DNA of 6,755 bases from DASZCR01 sp964246705. GTDB taxonomy: Bacteria; Acidobacteriota; Blastocatellia; Pyrinomonadales; Pyrinomonadaceae. The stretch's first letter is position 1. Each line of letters starts with the position of its first letter. The notes beneath the pieces are model-generated. The model was not told the DNA's origin. It did no database searches and saw only the letters and a program-made list of their open reading frames with translations. The position numbers and the translations under genes are program-made. Of the stretch, positions 1-4,652 are shown in pieces. The stretch covers positions 1 through 6,755 of the forward strand of contig CAXTRQ010000267.1 of assembly GCA_964246705.1 (NCBI GenBank). Reading direction: 5' to 3'.

Positions 1-1
1 C

Positions 2-58
2 TACACAATTGAGCTAAAGCGCAGGAAACAGAAAAGACCTACTAAACTGGTTATCTAA
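2..58 (+). CDS. possible C-terminal tail of a gene entering from the left
   Basis: One plus-strand frame is open from the window edge to a TAA at 56-58. It encodes a short basic tail, YTIELKRRKQKRPTKLVI. The stop runs directly into the first repeat unit of the 19-bp array, which would suit the end of a gene abutting a control region. Eighteen open codons are easily chance, and no domain can be recognised. It could equally be non-coding. Low confidence. Confidence 0.2.
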   Translation, partial: YTIELKRRKQKRPTKLVI

Positions 59-144
59 AAGGGGTGAAGAAATTATTTCACCCTGAAGCATGTTTTTCAG
101 GGTGAAATGAATATTTCAGGGTGAAGAAATATTTTCAGGGTGAA
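58..144. repeat. iteron array 1: five 11-bp near-palindromes on a 19-bp period
   Basis: Units start at 58, 77, 96, 115 and 134, exactly 19 bp apart. The units at 96, 115 and 134 are TTCAGGGTGAA. The unit at 77 is the exact reverse complement, TTCACCCTGAA. The unit at 58 is a variant, AAAGGGGTGAA. The arms TTCA and TGAA are complementary around a GGG centre, so each unit has dyad symmetry suited to a dimeric binder. The 8-bp spacers are AT-rich. The array lies just past the end of the minus-strand partition operon. Regular short repeats beside parA and a replication gene are typical of iterons or centromere sites. Which protein binds is not shown. Confidence 0.9.
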
Positions 145-191
145 ATTTCTTTAGAAAACCCGCAGATTTGTTGAGAAAATGGATGTAAAGG

Positions 192-752
192 CTAAATTGC
201 TGGCAGGCTGATCTGGAACTTGATGCCCAACCTGTCGGTCGGGTCGTAGTCTTTAAGGCGAACGACGAAGCCACGTGAGCCTAAATTCCTTAGTGCGAAC
301 TGGCAGCCGCGGTGCGTCATCTCACAGGCTTCAGCGAGTTGAGGGATTTTGGCGTAGCATTCTGTGCCGCCGTTTTCGCCCGCACTTTCGAGCAGATATT
401 TCAGGACAGCCGCCTCCCCCTTACTCAGGCGGTACTGGCGTTTGATCCTGTCAACGCGCGCCGGAATATCCGCGGCATCGGATATGTGTGGAAGCGCCGG
501 GGTGATTGCCCGGACGGTGGCTTTAGATTGCTCGGGTTTGTTGGTGCGGGCCGTGGGTGTAACGCTGCGCCGCTGTGACGGAGACTCGACGCCCTTCCCT
601 GCCGAAGCAGGCGGGACTACTTTTTCAGCGTGCGTCGGCTCGACTGACTCCGGCTGCGTTCGCTTGAAAAAGCGGTCGAAGACGGCGTCATTCTGTTCAG
701 CGTCTATCTGAACGTCCTTCCACGCGTCTCCGTACTTGCGTCTCTTCGCCAT
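192..752 (-). CDS. winged-helix DNA-binding protein, probable ParA partner (ParB-like role)
   Basis: The protein has 186 residues. The N-terminus is basic (MAKRRKYGDAWKD). Residues about 31-95 are rich in Pro, Ser, Thr, Ala and Glu and probably disordered. Residues about 100-185 form a likely winged helix: a helix at 109-124, a turn-helix near 136-143 with the recognition helix about 146-158 (THRGCQFALRNLG), then a strand/wing ending FQISLP. The start ATG has an AAGGA site (complement of 761-765) 8 nt upstream, inside parA. The reading frame overlaps the 3' end of parA by 56 bp, so translation is probably coupled. Known ParA partners often join a disordered, basic, ATPase-stimulating N-terminus to a C-terminal DNA-binding domain, and this layout fits. 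No ParB domain is seen, so a partition role is inferred from position. It could instead be a copy-number regulator binding the 19-bp arrays. Confidence 0.8.
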   Translation of the reverse strand: MAKRRKYGDAWKDVQIDAEQNDAVFDRFFKRTQPESVEPTHAEKVVPPASAGKGVESPSQRRSVTPTARTNKPEQSKATVRAITPALPHISDAADIPARVDRIKRQYRLSKGEAAVLKYLLESAGENGGTECYAKIPQLAEACEMTHRGCQFALRNLGSRGFVVRLKDYDPTDRLGIKFQISLPAI

Positions 753-1491
753 TTATCAGTTCCTTAGCCACCCTCAGATAATCCATCGCGCCCGAAGCAG
801 CCGGGTCGTACTGGATGATCGGCTGGCGGGCGGCGAATGCCTCGGCTAGTTTTATATTCTTATGCACGGGGCTCAGGGCGAAAGATTCGAAATGCTCCTT
901 GATTTCGTCGTAAATGTCTTTCGCCAAGTTAGTGCGCTCCAGAAAAGTGGGGAGCGCGTAGATGCGTATCGGTTTCTGAAACTCTTTGACGATCTTTCTC
1001 AGTGTCTGCATGAGACGTGGCACGGCCTCCCACGCCTCGGGTTTACACTCGATGGGAATCAGGACTACCTGCGCCGCGGCGAACGCGTTGATTGTCACGA
1101 AGCCCAGGTTCGGCGGGCAATCGACGATGATGTAGTCAAAAGCGTTCTCGCCCAGCTCCTGGATCGCCATCTCCAGGCGGTGCTCGCGGTTGAACTCGCT
1201 CAAGAGGTCCACGTCCAGCGAGGCGAGTCCTAGATTGCTAGGCACTACCGAAAGGCCGAACGAGGTATCCTTGATACAGTCGTGCAGCCTGACGCGCTTC
1301 ATCAGCACGTCATACATTACTTTGCCGTCTTCGCCGTAAGAGCCCAGAAGGTAACGCGAGGCCGTGGCCTGCGCGTCCAGGTCGAGCAGCAGACACTTGC
1401 GCCCGCTGTGGACGAGCGCCGCGGCCAGGTTGACCGCGGTGGTCGTCTTTCCGACGCCGCCTTTCTGGTTCGCGACGGCGATAGTCTTCAT
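697..1491 (-). CDS. parA: ParA-family partition ATPase
   Basis: The protein has 264 residues, the length of ParA/Soj proteins without an N-terminal helix-turn-helix. The deviant Walker A motif KGGVGKTT is at residues 10-17 with the signature lysine K10. The A' motif LLDLDAQA is at about 35-42 and Walker B IIVDCPP at 121-127. The C-terminal ParA signature (AEAFAARQPIIQYDPAASGAMDYLRVAKEL) spans about 217-246. ParA ATPases bind DNA non-specifically as ATP dimers and move plasmid copies by interacting with a centromere-bound partner. The ATG has a strong GGGAGG site (complement of 1496-1501) 4 nt upstream. It is the middle gene of a three-gene operon, 45 bp after the helix-turn-helix gene and overlapping the winged-helix gene. 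The segment after IPIE (CKPEAWEAVPRLM, 149-161) departs from the usual ParA pattern and may reflect a different partner. The family call is secure; plasmid partition, rather than another ParA role, is inferred from context. Confidence 0.95.
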   Translation of the reverse strand: MKTIAVANQKGGVGKTTTAVNLAAALVHSGRKCLLLDLDAQATASRYLLGSYGEDGKVMYDVLMKRVRLHDCIKDTSFGLSVVPSNLGLASLDVDLLSEFNREHRLEMAIQELGENAFDYIIVDCPPNLGFVTINAFAAAQVVLIPIECKPEAWEAVPRLMQTLRKIVKEFQKPIRIYALPTFLERTNLAKDIYDEIKEHFESFALSPVHKNIKLAEAFAARQPIIQYDPAASGAMDYLRVAKELINGEETQVRRRVEGRSDRR

Positions 1492-1513
1492 GAAACCTCC
1501 CGCCTATTAAAGA

Positions 1514-1533
1514 GCCCGGACAAAGTGCCGGGC
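1514..1533 (-). promoter_or_regulatory. intercistronic hairpin between the helix-turn-helix gene and parA
   Basis: GCCCGG (1514-1519) and CCGGGC (1528-1533) are perfectly complementary around an 8-nt loop. The hairpin begins 3 bp after the stop codon of the upstream gene in the direction of transcription. It is followed by CTCTTTAAT rather than an unbroken T-run, so it is at best a weak or partial terminator. It may lower parA expression relative to the first gene or protect an mRNA end. It ends about a dozen bases before the parA ribosome site. Confidence 0.4.
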
Positions 1534-1536
1534 GGG

Positions 1537-1773
1537 TTAAGAGGCGCGCCTCTTGTAAGCCTCTGTCGTTGACGGAAGCTCGCCGTTGCGCACGCTTCGC
1601 GCGTACGAGAGCAGCTTGTCAACGTCCTCGCGCCTGATCAGTTTTACCCGCCGGTCCAGCACGTCCTGGAGCGTTGAGATGTTGTAGCGCTTCACCAGAC
1701 GCCAGAACGTGGCGCGGCTTACGCCCACCAGCTTGATCGCTTCCGTTGTCGAAACCGTCTTGGACTTTGACAT
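1537..1773 (-). CDS. small MerR/excisionase-type helix-turn-helix protein
   Basis: The protein has 78 residues starting MSKSKTVSTTEAIKLVGVSRATFWRLVKRYNIS. Residues 8-27 form a helix-turn-helix (TTEAIKLVGVSRATFWRLVK). A following segment ending VKLIRREDVDKLL (about 43-55) resembles the wing of the HTH_17/MerR-like DNA-binding fold found in AlpA, excisionase and small plasmid regulators. There is no effector domain. The frame is open upstream to an ATG at 1839, but the ATG at 1773 has GGAG 5 nt upstream, and the HTH domain begins just after it. The longer candidates lack such a site. As the first gene of the parA operon it is a likely autoregulator of the operon or a binder of the 19-bp repeats. 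Neither role is proven by sequence. Confidence 0.8.
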   Translation of the reverse strand: MSKSKTVSTTEAIKLVGVSRATFWRLVKRYNISTLQDVLDRRVKLIRREDVDKLLSYARSVRNGELPSTTEAYKRRAS

Positions 1774-1778
1774 AAGGA

Positions 1779-1782
1779 CTCC
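1779..1782 (-). promoter_or_regulatory. ribosome binding site deciding the start of the helix-turn-helix gene
   Basis: On the minus strand GGAG sits 5 nt before the ATG at 1773. The in-frame ATGs at 1800 and 1839 have no purine-rich site at useful spacing, so the shorter protein is preferred. Confidence 0.6.
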
Positions 1783-1819
1783 GACTTCAAACAAAAACAT
1801 AAAGAAGTAGCCGCCCCTA

Positions 1820-1847
1820 CTTAGAGCAAAACGCCTCATAATGTCAA
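1820..1847 (-). promoter_or_regulatory. probable sigma-70 type promoter of the partition operon
   Basis: On the minus strand a perfect TTGACA (-35; 1847 to 1842) is followed by 16 bp and then TCTAAG (-10; 1825 to 1820). The -10 is preceded by TGC, an extended -10 element. The -10 matches the consensus at four of six positions. Transcription would start near 1813 and give a leader of about 40 nt before the ATG at 1773. Repeat array 2 begins about 48 bp upstream of the -35, so a protein bound there would not directly cover the promoter but could spread or loop. Confidence 0.5.
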
Positions 1848-1894
1848 CAGATATATTTAGTTATGTTTCAAGCAAGTATGAGGAGGGTGTGCGA

Positions 1895-1962
1895 TGCACC
1901 CTGAAAAATTCTCTTCACCCTGAAAGGGATTTTTCACCCTGAAGAAATTTTTTCACCCCTCC
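1895..1962. repeat. iteron array 2: four 11-bp units on a 19-bp period
   Basis: Units start at 1895 (TGCACCCTGAA), 1914 and 1933 (both TTCACCCTGAA, perfect) and 1952 (TTCACCCCTCC, degenerate right arm). All four carry CCC on the plus strand, opposite to most of array 1. The outer units are the degenerate ones, as in many iteron arrays. The 8-bp spacers are AT-rich. A further inverted pair, AGGGTG (1884-1889) and CACCCT (1897-1902), overlaps the first unit. The array lies upstream of the partition operon promoter and is a candidate centromere or regulatory site. Confidence 0.88.
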
Positions 1963-2221
1963 TGTTTGGGGCAATTGTATATAACCGGCTCCTATTAGAT
2001 TGAGCTGTATTTCAAGGGGTAAGAACATTGACGTTGCATCACAAATGATCGTCTGGTTCGTATAAATGCTGGTTTTTCTCAGCGAATCTTCAAGGTCGCA
2101 TAACTTAACCTGATGCGAAACAGGCAGTGGTTACGTGTATCGACAACGAACCACGTGATCCAGTATCTCTGCGTTAACTTAATGTGATAGTGCTCCCACG
2201 ACAGCGTTCCCTATGTAATTC
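1963..2221. other. gene-free gap between iteron arrays 2 and 3; candidate origin region
   Basis: No credible reading frame with a ribosome site is present in this 259-bp stretch on either strand. Its left half (about 1975-2070) is AT-rich and contains TATAAA at 2061-2066 without a properly spaced -35. A hairpin lies at 2127-2154. A 14-bp imperfect direct repeat flanks the hairpin: TTAACCTGATGCGA at 2105-2118 and TTAACTTAATGTGA at 2174-2187, with three transitions. No canonical DnaA box (TTATNCACA) is seen. Position between repeat arrays and upstream of a candidate initiator suggests the replication origin or its unwinding region. That is inference. Confidence 0.4.
2127..2154. promoter_or_regulatory. 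hairpin in the putative origin gap
   Basis: GTGGTT (2127-2132), a bulged A at 2133 and CGT (2134-2136) pair with ACGAACCAC (2146-2154). This gives nine base pairs with a 9-nt loop. Such structures can act as single-strand initiation or primosome sites, or as an RNA element. Nothing here distinguishes these, and a hairpin of this size can arise by chance. Confidence 0.35.
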
Positions 2222-2365
2222 TTCGGGGTGAAAAAATTTCTTCACCCTGAAATACCCGCTTCACCCTGAAGAAAACTTTTCATCCTGAAGAATTCATTTC
2301 GCCATGAAAAATTCTCTTCACGGTGAAGGAAATTCTTCGCCCTGAAAAAAATATTTCAGTCTTCT
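2222..2365. repeat. iteron array 3: seven 11-bp units plus a half unit on a 19-bp period
   Basis: Units start at 2222 (TTCGGGGTGAA), 2241 and 2260 (perfect TTCACCCTGAA), 2279 (TTCATCCTGAA), 2298 (TTCGCCATGAA), 2317 (TTCACGGTGAA) and 2336 (TTCGCCCTGAA). A degenerate half site, TTCAGTCTTCT, follows at 2355. The step is exactly 19 bp throughout, while sequence decays towards the replication gene. The TTCA and TGAA arms are better kept than the three central bases, so the arms are probably what is recognised. TGAAAAATTCTCTTCAC occurs identically here (2305-2321) and in array 2 (1902-1918), spacer included, indicating array duplication. It is a candidate initiator-binding (iteron) region. Confidence 0.9.
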
Positions 2366-2411
2366 CAAGCAGTAAAAAGTGATGTAGGTATCTGACGCTG
2401 GAGAGGAGAGG

Positions 2412-2480
2412 CCCGCAATCCGGGTCTCAAAATACATGACCCGCGGCACCTTCAGTTTGGCGACCGAGTGCCACGGGTCA
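2412..2480 (+). promoter_or_regulatory. alternative hairpins in the leader of the replication gene
   Basis: Three pairings share arms and cannot all form. CCCG (2412-2415) can pair with CGGG (2421-2424). CGGGTC (2421-2426) can pair with GACCCG (2438-2443). TGACCCGCGGCAC (2437-2449) can pair with GTGCCACGGGTCA (2468-2480), leaving 12 of 13 pairs around an 18-nt loop. The last is the strongest. Such switching is typical of attenuators and of antisense-controlled plasmid leaders, but no antisense promoter was identified. Alternatively the large inverted repeat is a DNA operator. Confidence 0.5.
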
Positions 2481-2503
2481 ATCGATAACTCGCAGTTTGG
2501 CGA
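2453..2503. repeat. 11-bp direct repeat CAGTTTGGCGA, 40 bp apart
   Basis: CAGTTTGGCGA is identical at 2453-2463 and 2493-2503. The first copy fills the loop of the large hairpin. The second lies in a small hairpin, CTCGC (2489-2493) with GCGAG (2500-2504). It sits immediately upstream of the replication gene and could be a second protein-binding site distinct from the 19-bp iterons. Confidence 0.45.
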
Positions 2504-2588
2504 GCCGGTGTAAGTGTGTCTAACAGCAGAGAAATTATATTCCGCCGGCGTCGGACTGTCGAGAAAATTCTTTGGGAGTCAGAATCCT

Positions 2589-3716
2589 ATGGCACTTGAA
2601 GCGCTCTCGACACCGCGATTCATACGCAAGACTCAGCTAGGCGCGAATGAGTACCGGAAAAATTTCCACCAGCTCGATGGGGACGCTGTCTCCGCCGTCA
2701 CCTCGCCCGAAGCGGATCGCGTCACGCCCCTCATGAGTAAGATCTACCTACGCTTGGTGAGCGCCCCGCCGAAGTTCTGGGAACGGCAGGGCGTGCTCCG
2801 CTTCGAGTCGGAGGCGAGGGAAGGGAAGCAGGTCACCGCATGGGTCCAGTTGCGCGAGTTGCTGGGTGTGGCGAGCGCCACGGCGAGCAAGGCGCTCGCG
2901 TGGATGCACGAGGTCGGCGTCATCGGCTACTTCGCGGGAAAGAACGGCGTCGGGATCAGGATATTCATCAACCGCGCCACGTCGTCTGTGGGTACGCGCG
3001 CTCCGCAGGGTAAAAAAATTTTGGCCTTCTCTCCTGCTTCATGCGATGTGCGTCATGCTTCAGCGGATGAAATGCCCTTTAATGACAGCTTCGCTGTTCC
3101 AGAAGTTTCAGACACAGATGTTAATTCCCGCGCGCCAAAAACTGGCGCGGACAACGAGCAGGTGGATAAAACACTTCCCGAGCCAGCCCCGACTCCTTCA
3201 AACGTCCCTCCCTCGAATGTTGAGCACAACGCTGCATCAGCCCGACCCCCGAGTGTGATCTCGCTGGAGGATGTCGTTACACGATTGAGAGCAGAGCTTG
3301 AGCCAGCGATGCACATGGCAGCTCGTCAGGCAGCAGCGCGCGAGCATGAGCGCACGCGTGAATGGCTAGAGAACAGGGGACTACCAAAAGCCGCGCGCGT
3401 GGCCCAGCACGAAGCGTACAACGTCCTCCGGAAGTACGGAGTGATAAGTGAATCCGCACGCAGCGCACGCACGCACGCGGATGTCGGTCGCAGCGACTAC
3501 ACCCCGCCCGAGCCGCACCCACTCACACAGAACGAAGTCGCCGAGCTGGCCGAGGCGTGCGTGGCAATGCTGGAGACCAGGGGCCAATCCATTGATCTCA
3601 CGCTCTCCGAGATGAGCGCCGAGGCGGGAGGCTTTCTGCTCCCCGAAGACGCCCCGCGGGTGCGTGAGAAGGCGAACTCGTTGCTCTCTGCCGGTGCCGA
3701 CAGGGAAGGGAAGTGA
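2589..3716 (+). CDS. winged-helix plasmid replication protein (candidate initiator)
   Basis: The protein has 375 residues from the ATG at 2589, which has GGGAG (2574-2578) 10 nt upstream. The frame is open back to a GTG at 2514, directly after an in-frame TAA, giving 25 extra residues with a poorer ribosome site. Residues about 43-132 form a probable winged helix: a helix starting DRVTPLMSKIYLRLV, then TAWVQLRELLG, the recognition helix ASATASKALAWMHE at 95-108, and a wing ending GVGIRIFINR. Residues about 133-225 are a Pro/Ser/Ala/Asn-rich linker. Residues about 226-300 and 311-375 are helical and charged. I do not recognise a named Rep family. The initiator role is inferred from the iteron array and leader upstream and the DnaC-like loader gene 16 bp downstream, an arrangement like other initiator/loader pairs (lambda O/P, DnaD/DnaI). 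It could alternatively be a transcriptional regulator. Confidence 0.7.
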   Translation: MALEALSTPRFIRKTQLGANEYRKNFHQLDGDAVSAVTSPEADRVTPLMSKIYLRLVSAPPKFWERQGVLRFESEAREGKQVTAWVQLRELLGVASATASKALAWMHEVGVIGYFAGKNGVGIRIFINRATSSVGTRAPQGKKILAFSPASCDVRHASADEMPFNDSFAVPEVSDTDVNSRAPKTGADNEQVDKTLPEPAPTPSNVPPSNVEHNAASARPPSVISLEDVVTRLRAELEPAMHMAARQAAAREHERTREWLENRGLPKAARVAQHEAYNVLRKYGVISESARSARTHADVGRSDYTPPEPHPLTQNEVAELAEACVAMLETRGQSIDLTLSEMSAEAGGFLLPEDAPRVREKANSLLSAGADREGK

Positions 3717-3722
3717 GAGGAG
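3717..3722 (+). promoter_or_regulatory. ribosome binding site deciding the start of the DnaC-like gene
   Basis: GAGGAG begins at the base after the upstream stop codon (TGA, 3714-3716) and lies 10 nt before the ATG at 3733. A GTG at 3664 in the same frame would overlap the upstream gene by 53 bp and lacks a comparable site. Confidence 0.6.
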
Positions 3723-3732
3723 AATTCAGCTC

Positions 3733-4521
3733 ATGCCAGCTGGTTCTAACGTCCAAAGATTAGCTGCCGTTCCTGACGTCGAGGAAAGTGATTCTCCGCT
3801 CCAGCAGGTCTCGTCGGCCGCGGGAGAGCCAGTTGTCTGCTCCTTCTGCTTCGGCACCGGGATGGAAGTTGTGCTAGGTAAGGGCGCGCGACGCTGCCGC
3901 TGCCGCTACGAGGACGCCCGGAAAAGACTACTAGAGGCCGCTCGCATCCCGCCCCGCTACGAGCGGTGCTCGCTCTCGAACTACCAGCCCGCGGCGAACA
4001 ACGGCTCGCAGCTCCGCGCCTTCAATTACGCCTACCGCCTAGTGAGCGAATACCCGTCGGGTGAGCGCGGCCTCCTTTTCATGGGCCCGTGCGGTGTCGG
4101 GAAGACGCACCTATCGGTCGCAGTCCTGCGCGAGTTGATCGAGAAGAAAGGCGTGCCGTGCCTGTTCTACGAGTTCGGGGCGCTCCTCAAGGAGATACAG
4201 AACTCTTACGACCCAATGTCACAGACTTCAGAGTTGACGGTCCTCGCTCCCGTTATCGAGGCGGAAGTTTTAGTGCTCGATGAACTAGGTGCGACGAAGC
4301 CGACCGACTGGGTGCGGGACACAATGATGCAGCTCATCGGCAGGCGATATAACGATAAGAAACTTACTGTGTTCACCACCAACTACCTTGACGAGCCCTG
4401 CGGCCAGGCAGGTGAATCGTTAGAGGATCGCGTCGGAGTACGAATGCGCAGTCGGCTCTATGAGATGTGCAAAACGGTGTACGTCGAAGGCGACGACCAC
4501 CGCCGCCGATTCGACATGTAG
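3733..4521 (+). CDS. DnaC/IstB-type AAA+ ATPase, probable replicative helicase loader
   Basis: The protein has 262 residues, close to the usual 245-270 for DnaC/DnaI-type loaders. A cysteine cluster at C36, C39, C55 and C57 (CSFC then CRC) is a likely zinc-binding site, as in many plasmid and phage DnaC-like proteins. Walker A GPCGVGKT is at 118-125, Walker B VLVLDELG at 179-186 and the sensor-1 stretch TVFTTNY at 212-218. An arginine-rich segment RVGVRMRSRL (233-242) holds the likely Arg finger and box VII. These proteins load DnaB-type helicase onto an opened origin. Being 16 bp behind a candidate initiator supports replication over the alternative, an IstB transposition helper, for which no IstA or IS ends are seen. 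The protein ends 131 bp before the next gene, with no clear terminator between. Confidence 0.88.
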   Translation: MPAGSNVQRLAAVPDVEESDSPLQQVSSAAGEPVVCSFCFGTGMEVVLGKGARRCRCRYEDARKRLLEAARIPPRYERCSLSNYQPAANNGSQLRAFNYAYRLVSEYPSGERGLLFMGPCGVGKTHLSVAVLRELIEKKGVPCLFYEFGALLKEIQNSYDPMSQTSELTVLAPVIEAEVLVLDELGATKPTDWVRDTMMQLIGRRYNDKKLTVFTTNYLDEPCGQAGESLEDRVGVRMRSRLYEMCKTVYVEGDDHRRRFDM

Positions 4522-4552
4522 ATAGTAAGGGGGTAATAAGATCATACCGCCG

Positions 4553-4581
4553 TTGCAACACCGTCCTATCAGTCATACAAT
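4553..4581 (+). promoter_or_regulatory. promoter of the qat-like operon
   Basis: TTGCAA (4553-4558) and TACAAT (4576-4581) are separated by exactly 17 bp. The -10 matches the consensus at five of six positions. Transcription would start near 4588, giving a leader of about 65 nt. The position, in the only sizeable gap between the replication module and the KAP gene, suggests the defence operon is transcribed independently. Confidence 0.65.
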
Positions 4582-4641
4582 ACGCCATTATAACCGGCCT
4601 TTCTCTGTCGCAGGTGTGTATGCATTCGGGCGGATGGCCGC

Positions 4642-4645
4642 GGAG
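4642..4645 (+). promoter_or_regulatory. ribosome binding site deciding the start of the KAP NTPase
   Basis: GGAG sits 7 nt before the ATG at 4653. Earlier in-frame starts at 4467 (inside the preceding gene and upstream of the promoter) and 4620 are less well placed. The encoded MWSDNET start is also what I recall for QatA-like proteins. Confidence 0.65.
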
Positions 4646-4652
4646 ATCAGCC

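Noticed and set aside
51..59. DnaA box TTATCTAAA next to array 1
   Set aside because: It differs from TTATNCACA at positions 6 and 8 and stands alone.
58..144. Possible CRISPR array from regularly spaced short repeats
   Set aside because: The period is 19 bp with an 11-bp near-palindromic core and 8-bp AT-rich spacers, far below CRISPR repeat and spacer sizes, and no cas genes are present.
312..711. Two plus-strand open frames opposite the winged-helix gene
   Set aside because: They overlap the supported minus-strand gene entirely and have no recognisable domain.
2011..2022. Extra repeat unit TTCAAGGGGTAA in the gap
   Set aside because: It is out of the 19-bp phase of array 2 and has a broken right arm, so it is probably chance.
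2028..2066. Promoter from TTGACG (2028-2033) and TATAAA (2061-2066)
   Set aside because: The spacer is 27 bp, too long for a sigma-70 promoter, and no hexamer near -35 is found 16-18 bp before TATAAA.
2362..2390. Promoter for the replication gene from TTCTCA (2362-2367) and TAGGTA (2385-2390)
   Set aside because: The spacing is 17 bp, but the -10 matches the consensus at only two positions. It is suggestive by position only, so it was not listed.
3733..4521. IstB of an IS21-type element
   Set aside because: No IstA transposase, terminal inverted repeats or target duplication is visible. The upstream neighbour is a winged-helix protein and the cysteine cluster suits a replication loader.
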